DNA of 64,000 nt. Source: Citrobacter youngae ATCC 29220. Lineage in GTDB: Bacteria > Pseudomonadota > Gammaproteobacteria > Enterobacterales > Enterobacteriaceae. The translations under genes and the position numbers were made by a program. Numbering within the stretch: position 1 is the first letter of the stretch; each line of letters opens with the position of its first letter. Of the stretch, positions 26,390 through 34,765 are shown one piece after another. The stretch spans positions 374,049-438,048 of the forward strand of contig NZ_GG730301.1 of assembly GCF_000155975.1 (NCBI RefSeq), given 5' to 3'. The notes beneath the pieces are model-generated. The model was not told the DNA's origin. It saw nothing but the letters and a program-made list of their open reading frames with translations, and did not search any database.

Positions 26390-27601
26390 ATGAAAGTTTT
26401 ATTAGTAAATAAGTTTTTTTTCATCAAAGGCGGCGCGGAAACGGTTTATTTTCAAGAGCGCGATATGCTTAAACTGGCCGGAGTACAGGTTATTGATTTC
26501 TCGATGCAGCATGAGAAAAACTTCCCTTCGGACTATGCGGACTATTTCGTCAGTAACGTTGATTACCACAAAGAAAGCAATTTGTTGGGCGGGCTCAAAA
26601 CGGCGGTGAGCTTTATTCATAATTCGCAGGCCTGTAAAAAGATGCTGGCGTTATTACAAAAAGAGCGCCCGGATATTGTCCATTTTCATAACATCTACCA
26701 TCAGTTAACGCCGGCGCTGATAAAAGTTGCGCGCAATTTTGGCTGCAAAACGGTACTGACTGCGCATGACTATAAGATTGTCTGCCCTACGTATTCCATG
26801 CTGCGCGACGGCAAAGTGTGTGATTCCTGTATCACCGGCACGGTTTTCAATGCCTTCAGGTATCGTTGCCAGGAAGGTTCCGCCTCCAAAAGCCTGCTGC
26901 TCTCTCTGGAGGCAACCTGGCAATACATTGCGCAAAATTACCAGGCGCTGGATGCGATCGTTTCGCCGAGCGTTTTTTTACGCGGGGTGCTGCTGCGTAC
27001 GCTGCCGAAATCGCGCATTGATGTGATCGTTAATGGGGTCGATGACAGCCGTCCTCTGGATGATGCAGACGATGAAGGCTATATGCTGTTCTTTGGTCGC
27101 CTGAGCCGTGAAAAAGGTGTGGCAACGCTGCTGGCGGCACATAAGAAAATGCAGAACAAAGCGCCGTTGAAAATTGTGGGCCACGGCCCGCTACATGACG
27201 AGTTAGTCGCCCAATACCCGGATGTCGAGTTTTTAGGTTATGTGCAGCAAGGGGAGGCTCTCGATAAGCTTATTAAGCATGCGCGGGCGGTGATCCTTCC
27301 TTCTGAATGTTATGAAAACTGTTCCATGGCGATATTAGAGGCGATGTCTTTAGGCAAGCCGGTGATTGGATCGCGCATTGGCGGGATCCCGGAACAAATT
27401 CGTGACGGTATCGAAGGGATTTTATTCGAGCCGGGCAACGTGCAAGCGTTAGCGAATGCGATGGATACGCTGGCAGGCTCCGCGGAGAAAGCGCGGGTTA
27501 TGGGGTTACATGGTCGGGCGCGGTTAAGTGAAAAATATGCGCTAAGCAAACATATGGACACCTTACTGGCGCTATATAAAGAACTGCTGAGCAGGCCATA
27601 G
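26390..27601 (+). CDS. family 4 glycosyltransferase
   Basis: 403 aa. GT-B fold: N-terminal KFFFIKGGAETVYF, middle HFHNIYHQLTPALIK, and C-terminal donor site with LFFGRLSREKGVATLL, then LPSECYENCSMAILEAMSLG (the EX7E motif) and PVIGSRIGGIPE. A cysteine cluster (CKKML, CDSC, CQEG) in the acceptor half occurs in some GT4 members. A retaining glycosyltransferase of the repeat unit; sugar unknown. It follows the GT2 gene by 14 bases. Confidence 0.9.
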   Translation: MKVLLVNKFFFIKGGAETVYFQERDMLKLAGVQVIDFSMQHEKNFPSDYADYFVSNVDYHKESNLLGGLKTAVSFIHNSQACKKMLALLQKERPDIVHFHNIYHQLTPALIKVARNFGCKTVLTAHDYKIVCPTYSMLRDGKVCDSCITGTVFNAFRYRCQEGSASKSLLLSLEATWQYIAQNYQALDAIVSPSVFLRGVLLRTLPKSRIDVIVNGVDDSRPLDDADDEGYMLFFGRLSREKGVATLLAAHKKMQNKAPLKIVGHGPLHDELVAQYPDVEFLGYVQQGEALDKLIKHARAVILPSECYENCSMAILEAMSLGKPVIGSRIGGIPEQIRDGIEGILFEPGNVQALANAMDTLAGSAEKARVMGLHGRARLSEKYALSKHMDTLLALYKELLSRP

Positions 27602-27602
27602 T

Positions 27603-28715
27603 ATGAGTAAAAAAATAACGGTTTTTGGGACGCGCGGTATTCCGGATGTGTTGGGCGGCGTGGAGACTCACTGCCAGAATCTGTATCCCGCAATCAGGCA
27701 GCAGATTGATGTTGATATTTGTGTTATCGCCCGTTCACCGTATGTGAATTACAAACGGTCATCGTATAAAAAAGTCGAAACCTATGCGCTGTGGGCACCG
27801 AAAAAACGCTCGCTGGAGGCGATTGTTCATTCCGTTTTAGCTGCGTTGAGGACAGGTATCGATCATTCGGATATTGTGCATGTGCATGCTATCGGACCAG
27901 GCCTCGTGATCCCATTATTACGCGTCTTGGGTAAGAAGGTCGTTTTTACCCACCATGGGCCTGACTACGATCGCCAGAAATGGGGATTCGTTGCCAAAAA
28001 AATATTGCTGCTGGGTGAACGCTGGGCAGTGAGATACGCCAACGAGGTGATTGTGATTTCTGAGGTGATTAATCAGCTGATCCAGAAAAAACACGGTCGC
28101 TATGATGCGCATTTAATTCACAACGGCGTAAATGAGCCGCGGTTGTTATCAGAACTGACTATCGAAAATACGCTCTCCCGCTTTAGGTTACAGCCGAAAA
28201 ATTATCTTGTGGTGGTTGGCCGATTTGTAGAAGAAAAAGGGATGCATGACGCCATCGCCGCTTATCAACAAAGCGGTTTGACTATGCCGCTGGTGTTAAT
28301 TGGCGATGCGGATCATCCGACCGAATACAGCATTCGCCTCAAAAAGCAGGCCGCCGACACGTCGGGCGTCGTGATGACCGGTTTTTTACGCGGCGATGAA
28401 CTGCAGGCGGTGTTTTCGCAGGCGAAACTGTTTGTGATGCCTTCATATCACGAAGGACTGCCCATTGCGCTGCTGGAAGCAATGTCATTCTCTCTTCCGG
28501 CCGTGGTCAGTGATATTCCGGCTAACCTTGAAGTTCAGCTACCTGCCGCAGCCTATTTTAAGGTTGGGGATGTGGCCAGTCTGGCAGAGAAATTAACCCA
28601 GTCGGTGGCCGCCAATCGCGTGGACTATCGTGTATATTTGCAAAACTATAATTGGCATGAAATCGCCAAAAAGACAGTCAACGTCTATCACTCAATTGAT
28701 AAAGATATAGGTTAA
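27603..28715 (+). CDS. family 4 glycosyltransferase with DUF1972-type N-terminus
   Basis: 370 aa. The N-terminus (ITVFGTRGIPDVLGGVETHC) is the DUF1972-like acceptor domain seen in rhamnosyltransferase-type GT4 proteins. The C-terminal half has VVVGRFVEEKGMHDAI and MPSYHEGLPIALLEAMSFSL (EX7E). It adds another sugar to the repeat unit; rhamnosyl specificity is only a possibility. One base separates it from the preceding GT4 gene. Confidence 0.9.
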   Translation: MSKKITVFGTRGIPDVLGGVETHCQNLYPAIRQQIDVDICVIARSPYVNYKRSSYKKVETYALWAPKKRSLEAIVHSVLAALRTGIDHSDIVHVHAIGPGLVIPLLRVLGKKVVFTHHGPDYDRQKWGFVAKKILLLGERWAVRYANEVIVISEVINQLIQKKHGRYDAHLIHNGVNEPRLLSELTIENTLSRFRLQPKNYLVVVGRFVEEKGMHDAIAAYQQSGLTMPLVLIGDADHPTEYSIRLKKQAADTSGVVMTGFLRGDELQAVFSQAKLFVMPSYHEGLPIALLEAMSFSLPAVVSDIPANLEVQLPAAAYFKVGDVASLAEKLTQSVAANRVDYRVYLQNYNWHEIAKKTVNVYHSIDKDIG

Positions 28716-28717
28716 TT

Positions 28718-29125
28718 TTGACCAGTCCTCAAAATCGTCCCCCCGTCATTGAACGGTTCTATGCGCATCTTGATGAGCAGATAGCGAAGGGGTTGACCCC
28801 GGAACAAAAAGAAGGGGTAGAAAACGCGATCCTGGCCTCGACATTGGCTTCACGGCATCAGATTGATATCCGCCGGAGTTTTCCTTTTTTCAGTAAGCGT
28901 TTTTATCTGGTTTTTTTATTTGGCAGAGATTTGCGCCGACAGCATCGCCAGGAATCGACCTTGTCGCGGATCTTGCTCACTTTTTTGCTGCTGATCGCCG
29001 TGCTGTTCGTCACCTGCTGCGTATTGCTGACGCTGTATATGATCAAATCAGCGTTAGGTATTGATGTGTTCCAGAATTTTCACGTTGGTATTTGGGACTG
29101 GTGGTTAAGCCTGAAAAACCGCTAG
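28718..29125 (+). CDS. small single-span membrane protein of the EPS operon
   Basis: 135 aa starting at a TTG codon (28718), two bases after the previous stop; no usable ATG exists until far inside. The N-terminal half is charged and helical (PPVIERFYAHLDEQIAKGLT). A compact motif follows (FPFFSKRFYLVFLFGRDLRR), then one strong membrane helix (ILLTFLLLIAVLFVTCCVLL, about 88-110). Function unknown. Its place between the last glycosyltransferase and the DUF4832-like gene suggests an accessory role in the export machinery. Confidence 0.75.
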   Translation: MTSPQNRPPVIERFYAHLDEQIAKGLTPEQKEGVENAILASTLASRHQIDIRRSFPFFSKRFYLVFLFGRDLRRQHRQESTLSRILLTFLLLIAVLFVTCCVLLTLYMIKSALGIDVFQNFHVGIWDWWLSLKNR

Positions 29126-29156
29126 CGTTATTAAACCTGTGGAGGGCGTCACTGCG

Positions 29157-30548
29157 ATGAGGTGTAAATGGGTTTCTGCGCTGTTGTGTATGTTCTTCCC
29201 GCTGACGGTCATGGCCGCATTAACCACCGTAACCCCTAAAGCCTTGACGGGGCCGTTGACCAATCCAGGGATTGGCGTTGCCAGCTTTCATCAGGGATAC
29301 GGTGAAACGCTGGGGCTGGCGGATTATCCCAATACCGGGTTTGAATACGAGCGATTTTACTGGCGGGATCTGGAACCTGTTGAAGGTCAGTACAATTTTG
29401 CGCTGGTGGATGATGCTTTTAAATACGCGGCGGCGCATCGTCCCGCGATGAACGTCGGGCTACGATTTATGGCGCTTGCCGACCCGGCGGATGGCACTAA
29501 AATTCCCGATTGGCTGATTAAAAAAGGCGTGAAAGGAACCTGGACGCCAGATAATAAGACGTTTGTACCGGATTTAGGTGACCCTCTGTTCATCGAATAC
29601 AGCCAGCGGCTGCTCACCGCATTCGGAAAACGCTACGACGGTAATGAGAATCTCGCGTTTGTGGATATCGGCATGGTGGGCTCCTGGGGCGAGTGGCATA
29701 ACAGCAATTTTCCTAATCTGCAGCCATTGCTGGAGCGCTACACCACGGTGCAGTTGGACCGCTACGTGGCGATGCACTTTTCTGCCTTCCCCATAACCCC
29801 AAAAATTATGCTGATAAGCGGTGGGCAAAGCCTGGCCAATGCGGTGGCGCGAGGCGCGGGATGGCGTGCCGATTGCTGGGGAGACCTGCGCGTATTTTCA
29901 AACGCCTGGAATCATATGCAGGATGATTACCCGCAGCGATTGCTGGCAGCGCAGCAGAGTTATTCAGGGTTTAACGACGCCTGGAAGCGTGCGCCAGTGA
30001 GTCTGGAAATCTGTTCGTATATGCAGGACTGGCAGAATTCCTTTCATTATACGCGCGCCGAAGTGCAGGGGATTTTTGACTGGGCTATCAAGCAGCATGC
30101 CAGTACCATCAACCTTAAATCGCGAGCGATCCCCAGCGATTATCGACCGATTGTCGACGATGCGCTGACCAAACTGGGATATCGGTTCCGCCTGGCATCC
30201 CTGAGCCATGAGGCCGTGTGGCGCGGTGGACAAACGCTGACGTTGAACAGTACCTGGTATAACGATGGCGTGGCGCCGATTTACCTGCCCTATACGCTGG
30301 CATTTCGCGTGGTAGACAGCGCCAATAAGGTGGTGGCGCAGGGTAATGCAGCGGATGATATTCGACGCTGGCTTCCCGGAATTTATCAGGTCAGCTATGC
30401 GTTACCCATGCCGGACAAGCTGGCGAAAGGGCAATACGCGATAGAAGTCGCGATGCTGGATAAATCCGGCACGCCAGGAATTAACTTCGCCAACGAAGGA
30501 AAACAGAGCAGCGGTTGGTATCGGATATCAACGATAACGGCAGACTAG
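29157..30548 (+). CDS. secreted DUF4832-like protein of the EPS operon
   Basis: 463 aa from the ATG at 29157; a GTG at 29139 overlaps the GGAGG box and is not preferred. The signal peptide is MRCKWVSALLCMFFPLTVMA. The middle (about 40-300) looks like a TIM-barrel glycoside-hydrolase fold: FYWRDLEPVEGQYNF, NVGLRFMALADP and VDIGMVGSWGEWHNSNFPN, the last holding a candidate catalytic Glu. About 345-455 looks like a beta-sandwich (LTLNSTWYNDGVAPIYLPY), matching the DUF4832 arrangement. Probably a periplasmic or extracellular polysaccharide-binding or -trimming enzyme; activity not shown. Confidence 0.78.
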   Translation: MRCKWVSALLCMFFPLTVMAALTTVTPKALTGPLTNPGIGVASFHQGYGETLGLADYPNTGFEYERFYWRDLEPVEGQYNFALVDDAFKYAAAHRPAMNVGLRFMALADPADGTKIPDWLIKKGVKGTWTPDNKTFVPDLGDPLFIEYSQRLLTAFGKRYDGNENLAFVDIGMVGSWGEWHNSNFPNLQPLLERYTTVQLDRYVAMHFSAFPITPKIMLISGGQSLANAVARGAGWRADCWGDLRVFSNAWNHMQDDYPQRLLAAQQSYSGFNDAWKRAPVSLEICSYMQDWQNSFHYTRAEVQGIFDWAIKQHASTINLKSRAIPSDYRPIVDDALTKLGYRFRLASLSHEAVWRGGQTLTLNSTWYNDGVAPIYLPYTLAFRVVDSANKVVAQGNAADDIRRWLPGIYQVSYALPMPDKLAKGQYAIEVAMLDKSGTPGINFANEGKQSSGWYRISTITAD

Positions 30549-30555
30549 CCTGATA

Positions 30556-30588
30556 CAGCAACGCGCCTGACGCCTGGGCGCGTTGCTG
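30556..30588. terminator. hairpin at the end of the exopolysaccharide operon
   Basis: Twelve-base arms (CAGCAACGCGCC / GGCGCGTTGCTG) around a 9-base loop lie between the DUF4832-like stop and the convergent galE stop. A likely bidirectional terminator. Confidence 0.7.
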
Positions 30589-30594
30589 AGAACA

Positions 30595-31611
30595 TCACAG
30601 GTTATAACCGTTCGGGTTATTTTTTTGCCAGTTCCACGTGTCGCGCATCATGTCATCAAGATTGAAGCTTGCCTGCCAGCCCAGCTCTTTTCGTGCCAGA
30701 GAAGGGTCTGACCAACACTCGGCAATGTCTCCGGGTCGTCTGGCGACAAACCGATAGTTAATTTTTGTCTGCGCCGCTTTTTCAAACGCTTCAATCAGGT
30801 CAAGCACGGAATAACCGACTCCGGTACCGAGATTAATCACCTTGTAAGCCGCGCCTTTGTTCTGGCAATCCAACGCGGCTAAGTGGCCGGTCGCCAGATC
30901 CATGACGTGTATGTAATCACGAACGCCGGTCCCGTCGGTGGTGGGGTAGTCATTACCGTAAACCGACACGGTTTCAAGTTTACCAATCGCGACCTGGGAG
31001 ATATACGGGACCAGATTATTAGGAATACCGTTAGGATCTTCGCCAATACGTCCTGATGGATGGGCGCCGGCCGGATTAAAATAGCGTAGGCAGGTGATGC
31101 GAAAATCGGGCTGCGCGCGTGAAAAATCGGCCAGAATCTGTTCGACCATTAATTTAGACGTGCCGTACGGATTGGTGGTACCGCCGGTGCGCGATTGTTC
31201 GCTTAGCGGCACGCTTTCCGGATTACCGTATACCGTGGCCGATGAGCTAAAAATGAAACGATTAACGCCTGCGGCCAGCATCTCATCCAGTAACACCAGC
31301 GTTCCGGTGACGTTGTTTTCATAGTAGGCGAGGGGTTCTTTTATCGACTCAGAAACCGATTTGAGTCCCGCAAAATGAATGACATCGGTGATGTTATGGC
31401 GGGTGAAAATGTTTTTTAAGGTCTGCCGATCCAGAATATCGGCGATATAGACAATCGGTTCCCTTCCGGCGAGTTCCGCGACTCTGTCCAGCGAGACCCG
31501 ACAAGAGTTCGACAGATTATCAATGACAACGACATCATCGCCTCTTTCGAGTAGTGTTAGAACAGTATGTGAACCAATATAACCTGCGCCACCAGTGACA
31601 AGAATTGCCAT
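30595..31611 (-). CDS. galE: UDP-glucose 4-epimerase GalE-like
   Basis: 338 aa, E. coli GalE length. The extended SDR features are clear: [20 protein letters not shown] (NAD binding), SSSATVYG (catalytic Ser/Thr) and [10 protein letters not shown] (catalytic Tyr-x-x-x-Lys), with [10 protein letters not shown] for UDP-sugar binding. It interconverts UDP-glucose and UDP-galactose. A second copy separate from the gal operon, next to glycosyltransferase genes, probably supplies UDP-Gal (or UDP-GalNAc) for the polymer. It is convergent with the EPS operon and 67 bases downstream of the beta-propeller-like gene on the same strand. Confidence 0.92.
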   Translation of the reverse strand: MAILVTGGAGYIGSHTVLTLLERGDDVVVIDNLSNSCRVSLDRVAELAGREPIVYIADILDRQTLKNIFTRHNITDVIHFAGLKSVSESIKEPLAYYENNVTGTLVLLDEMLAAGVNRFIFSSSATVYGNPESVPLSEQSRTGGTTNPYGTSKLMVEQILADFSRAQPDFRITCLRYFNPAGAHPSGRIGEDPNGIPNNLVPYISQVAIGKLETVSVYGNDYPTTDGTGVRDYIHVMDLATGHLAALDCQNKGAAYKVINLGTGVGYSVLDLIEAFEKAAQTKINYRFVARRPGDIAECWSDPSLARKELGWQASFNLDDMMRDTWNWQKNNPNGYNL

Positions 31612-31678
31612 ACAGACTCCAGATAAATGCTAGAAACCCGAACGATTTTCTACCAACGTCAACCGAAAATCCAGTGAA

Positions 31679-32617
31679 TCAGTTATATCGCCGGGAAAGA
31701 TATACATTTCTGTATTTTATCATACATTTATATGATATTTTTTTTAATATCGCCAACAAACTAAACTTATTTATTTTGGTGTCATAAACAATATAGTTAT
31801 TTGAGAAGTTCAGGGTATGGACACCGTCACTGTGGTTGATCGATGAGGTGATTTTTTCGATCAAACTTTCATCAAAAACGGTATCGTTTAATGTGACTAA
31901 TTTCTTGATGTAGATGGATTTCCCGTAGGTTTCAGGCGTGCATTCCTGGGTAAGAAAGTACATTTTGTCATCGACAAGATAAGGCGCGCCCGCTCCACGA
32001 TGGTGATGGTTGCTCACGTTCAGTGCGGGGGTAATCCGTTGCCACTGCCCATAAATATGGTCAGCAGCGTGAATGACTATTTCATTATCCATGGTGGTGG
32101 ATAAAAGATAGCAGACATTATTTATTGAGAGGAAGATATTATCGGTGACTTCGGTATCTGATAGTAATACTTTTATTTGCTGCCAGCGTGTCGGGAATTC
32201 TACTGACTGAAACAGTATCACTTCTTTCCTTTCTGATGACTCAGGGATCATAAAAAGCTGATCGTTGATATCAATCAGAAAAGGAAATGACAAATGACAT
32301 TTTAAGTCGTCAAAGCCCTCAAGTTTAACGTCATCAATTTCAGCCAGTTCACGATCCAGGATGCGGCATCTTAGCGTGCCTTTTGAGTTCAGAAAGCTAA
32401 AAGCTTCATAAAAAACATACAGTTTATCGTCCTTTTCAATAATAAAAGGGTCGGCCTGAAACGTATATTTCTTTTTTAACTGCTGGGCATCTGATGTACT
32501 CAGAATTTCCAGAGTATTGTCGGGAAATAAGTGTGAGCCATGATCCTTAATAATCATGATATCCCACGATTCATGATAGAATAACATTTTTATTATTCTT
32601 TTTATTTTCGTTTGCAT
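31679..32617 (-). CDS. predicted beta-propeller protein (GINT1 N-terminal/GH43-like)
   Basis: 312 aa, AT-rich, no signal peptide. Repeated blade-like segments each contain an aromatic-flanked strand: ADPFIIEKDDKLYVFYEAFS, CHLSFPFLIDINDQLFMIPE and RGAGAPYLVDDKMYFLTQEC. This is the pattern of five-bladed propellers in GH43-like enzymes and the N-terminal domain of glucosamine inositolphosphorylceramide transferase-type proteins, which occur in bacterial polysaccharide loci. Possibly a glycan-modifying or glycosyltransferase-accessory protein. Same strand as galE, so possibly co-transcribed. Assignment rests on pattern only. Confidence 0.6.
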   Translation of the reverse strand: MQTKIKRIIKMLFYHESWDIMIIKDHGSHLFPDNTLEILSTSDAQQLKKKYTFQADPFIIEKDDKLYVFYEAFSFLNSKGTLRCRILDRELAEIDDVKLEGFDDLKCHLSFPFLIDINDQLFMIPESSERKEVILFQSVEFPTRWQQIKVLLSDTEVTDNIFLSINNVCYLLSTTMDNEIVIHAADHIYGQWQRITPALNVSNHHHRGAGAPYLVDDKMYFLTQECTPETYGKSIYIKKLVTLNDTVFDESLIEKITSSINHSDGVHTLNFSNNYIVYDTKINKFSLLAILKKISYKCMIKYRNVYLSRRYN

Positions 32618-32835
32618 TCGCGCCTGCTCCTTTATATCACCTGCATCTTAACAACATGCTCATCTAACAGCTGGTTTGCTGCTGAACATGGTATCTGCCG
32701 CAATGTTGAATAAATGCGCGAAGACCGATGCAGAAATATCAACGGCTATTGTTAAAACTAAGGGTAGATGCGTTTTTTGTCTATAGCACAAAAGTAGGAA
32801 AAATGGCCCAGAGCATCCTTGCTCCAGTAGAGGAT

Positions 32836-33471
32836 TTACTCGAAATGCACGTGCGGATTGTCAGCAAGGGAAACATAGGTTTTGCTGTTTTTATCCAGGG
32901 TACGGATTTCACCGCTTTCGATGTCATACACCCAGCCGTGCAGGCGCAGCGCGTTATTACGCAGCCCAACGGCGACTGAAGGATGCGTTTTAATGTTGTT
33001 CAACTGAGCGATAACGTTCTCTTCCACCATGGCGTTAACTTTATCGATTGGGTTATCCCAGGTTTTTTTCTCGACCACGGCCTTAGCGGCATCGGCATAA
33101 TGCAGCCAGTGAGCTACTGCGGGCATCGGATCCAGGGGCTGGCTGTCTGCAATGGCTTTCATCGCGCCACAGTTGGAATGACCACAGATGACGATATCCG
33201 TCACGCCAAGCGCGACAACCGCGTATTCGATGGTGGCGGACACACCACCGGGTTCAGGACCGAAAGACGGTACGATATTACCCGCGTTACGGATAACGAA
33301 AAGCTGCCCCGGTTCTTGCTGAGTAACCAGTTCTGGCACCAGACGGCTATCGGAACAGGAGATGAATAGCGCTTTTGGATTCTGGCTGGATGCCAGGCTG
33401 CGGAAGAGTTCCTTACGTTGAGGGAATATCTCTTTCTGGAAGTTGAGGAAGCCCTCAATGATATGTTGCAT
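32836..33471 (-). CDS. beta-class carbonic anhydrase (CynT-like)
   Basis: 211 aa and very close to E. coli CynT from my memory of that sequence. Zinc ligands are the Cys in [12 protein letters not shown] (Cys 39) and His/Cys in [12 protein letters not shown]; the Asp-Arg dyad is in SCSDSR. It interconverts CO2 and bicarbonate in the cytoplasm. No cynR, cynS or cynX accompanies it, so a role in cyanate use is not supported. Bicarbonate/pH balance is the more natural guess given the acid-stress cluster nearby. Confidence 0.9.
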   Translation of the reverse strand: MQHIIEGFLNFQKEIFPQRKELFRSLASSQNPKALFISCSDSRLVPELVTQQEPGQLFVIRNAGNIVPSFGPEPGGVSATIEYAVVALGVTDIVICGHSNCGAMKAIADSQPLDPMPAVAHWLHYADAAKAVVEKKTWDNPIDKVNAMVEENVIAQLNNIKTHPSVAVGLRNNALRLHGWVYDIESGEIRTLDKNSKTYVSLADNPHVHFE

Positions 33472-33799
33472 AGCAGTGTCTCTTTTTTCTGTTTGAACAG
33501 GTTATGATGAAGATCACACTTTCCAGTTTAACACCAGCCGACAGAAGGGAAAGAATTTATAGCAGTTCTGCAACATTTTTGGCTAATTTTTCTCCACCGT
33601 AGTGAGGGGGGAATGTGATACGCGTTCTGCCGTTCTGAGTTAACAGATGGCGGGGGAAAACTTCAAATACGCGCATTTACAGGCTTACGCTTGGCAGAAT
33701 GACGCCGCTTTTTTTGTCAAAAAATCGGAGTTATAGCGATAGCCAGTCATCATGGAATACCTTACATTTTGACATGTATCCACATCTTAAGGAATCATC
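33472..33799. promoter_or_regulatory. divergent carbonic anhydrase / RcnB-like intergenic region
   Basis: 328 bases without a gene. It must hold both divergent promoters. An AAGGA ribosome site lies just before the RcnB-like ATG. I saw no strong palindrome or EvgA-type box here. Confidence 0.4.
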
Positions 33800-34306
33800 A
33801 TGTCCAGACTCCGTACTTTAGCAACGGCTTTAGTCGCCGTTGCCGCGATGACGATGTGTGCCACCCCTGTATTAGCTAACCCCGGTAACGGCAACGGTAA
33901 CGGGAATGGTAACAGCGGTAACCATGGTAATAACGGGAATAAGGGGAATAGTGGTAATAGCCAGAAAGGAAACTCCGGCCAAAAAAATAATTCACCTACA
34001 GAACAGCGTAAAAATTATGGTAAGCCGGATCATGTGGATAGCGACATAAGCTATAACGTGGCCAGACAGTACGCTGTCAGATACGGTTTGACGGGGTATA
34101 AATCACTGCCGCCAGGCATTGCCAAAAACCTGGCGCGAGGAAAACCGCTTCCTCCAGGGATCGCCAAAAAGAGCGTTCCTGCATCCATGCTGAATCAACT
34201 GCCGTATTACCCTGGCTATGAATGGCAGGTTGTTGGCGACAATCTGGTGCTGATTGCGCTGAGCACGGCGATTGTCACAGCTGTTATTAATGGTGTGTTT
34301 GATTAA
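33800..34306 (+). CDS. Gly/Asn-rich RcnB-family secreted protein
   Basis: 168 aa. A signal peptide (RTLATALVAVAAMTMCATPV, cut near VLA-NP) is followed by a low-complexity stretch (about 28-68) built of GN, GNGN and GNNGNKGN repeats. The conserved C-terminal domain (about 85-168) contains a duplicated PPGIAK motif (LPPGIAKNLARGKPLPPGIA) and ends with a hydrophobic strand (LVLIALSTAIVTAVINGVFD). That C-terminal pattern is RcnB/YohN-like. RcnB is a periplasmic protein affecting Ni/Co homeostasis, but no rcnA is nearby, so metal function is not assured. Confidence 0.82.
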   Translation: MSRLRTLATALVAVAAMTMCATPVLANPGNGNGNGNGNSGNHGNNGNKGNSGNSQKGNSGQKNNSPTEQRKNYGKPDHVDSDISYNVARQYAVRYGLTGYKSLPPGIAKNLARGKPLPPGIAKKSVPASMLNQLPYYPGYEWQVVGDNLVLIALSTAIVTAVINGVFD

Positions 34307-34356
34307 GCGGCTACGAGATTATTCGCCCCATCCCTGGAGCTTACCTCTTCGGGGCC

Positions 34357-34380
34357 AGAGCCAGCATTCATGCTGGCTCT
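34357..34380. terminator. stem-loop after the RcnB-like gene
   Basis: Perfect 10-bp arms (AGAGCCAGCA / TGCTGGCTCT) with a TTCA loop, 51 bases past the stop codon. It lacks a U-tract, so it may be a processing or weak termination element. Confidence 0.45.
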
Positions 34381-34511
34381 CCCGGCCTGACGGAAATACC
34401 CCGGCAATTTTCAGCCGAACATTCGCGTTTAATTACCCGCCAATGTACGCCTGCCACGCAAATTGTATTAACCACTTTATTAAGAATGAACCACAATAAA
34501 TGAAAGACCCG

Positions 34512-34527
34512 TCCTACATGCGTAGGC
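34512..34527 (+). promoter_or_regulatory. candidate EvgA box upstream of evgA
   Basis: TCCTACA-TG-CGTAGGC is a near-palindrome matching the TCYTACA-N2-TGTAGGA pattern I associate with EvgA sites in E. coli. It has the same architecture as two sites between yfdX and hdeD in this window. About 240 bases upstream of the evgA start, it fits autoregulation. Confidence 0.6.
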
Positions 34528-34765
34528 ATATTCTCCCAAAAATGTGTTAATGATTTGATCTGCAGAAAGGTTCAAGGTTTAGATATTGTAAATCTAAATG
34601 TTATTTTTATGATTTATTCATCTTGATTATGAAAAAACCATAAAATATACACGTTACTATGTTAGAATTTGCGCCTTAAGTCTGACGTTTATAAATCAAT
34701 TATATTGAAGACGCACCTGCACTATAGCCATCGCCTCTCTTTATTTATCGGGATTCTTATACGCA

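Larger units (their letters stand above)
34307..34765. promoter_or_regulatory. evgA upstream region
   Basis: 459 bases without a convincing gene. The first 80 bases contain the stem-loop after the RcnB-like gene. A candidate EvgA box lies at 34512-34527. The segment from about 34550 to 34765 is strongly AT-rich and must contain the evgA promoter. Confidence 0.5.

Noticed and set aside
32728-32979. 83-codon plus-strand ORF overlapping the carbonic anhydrase end
   Set aside because: It is largely antisense to the carbonic anhydrase gene and has no recognisable features.
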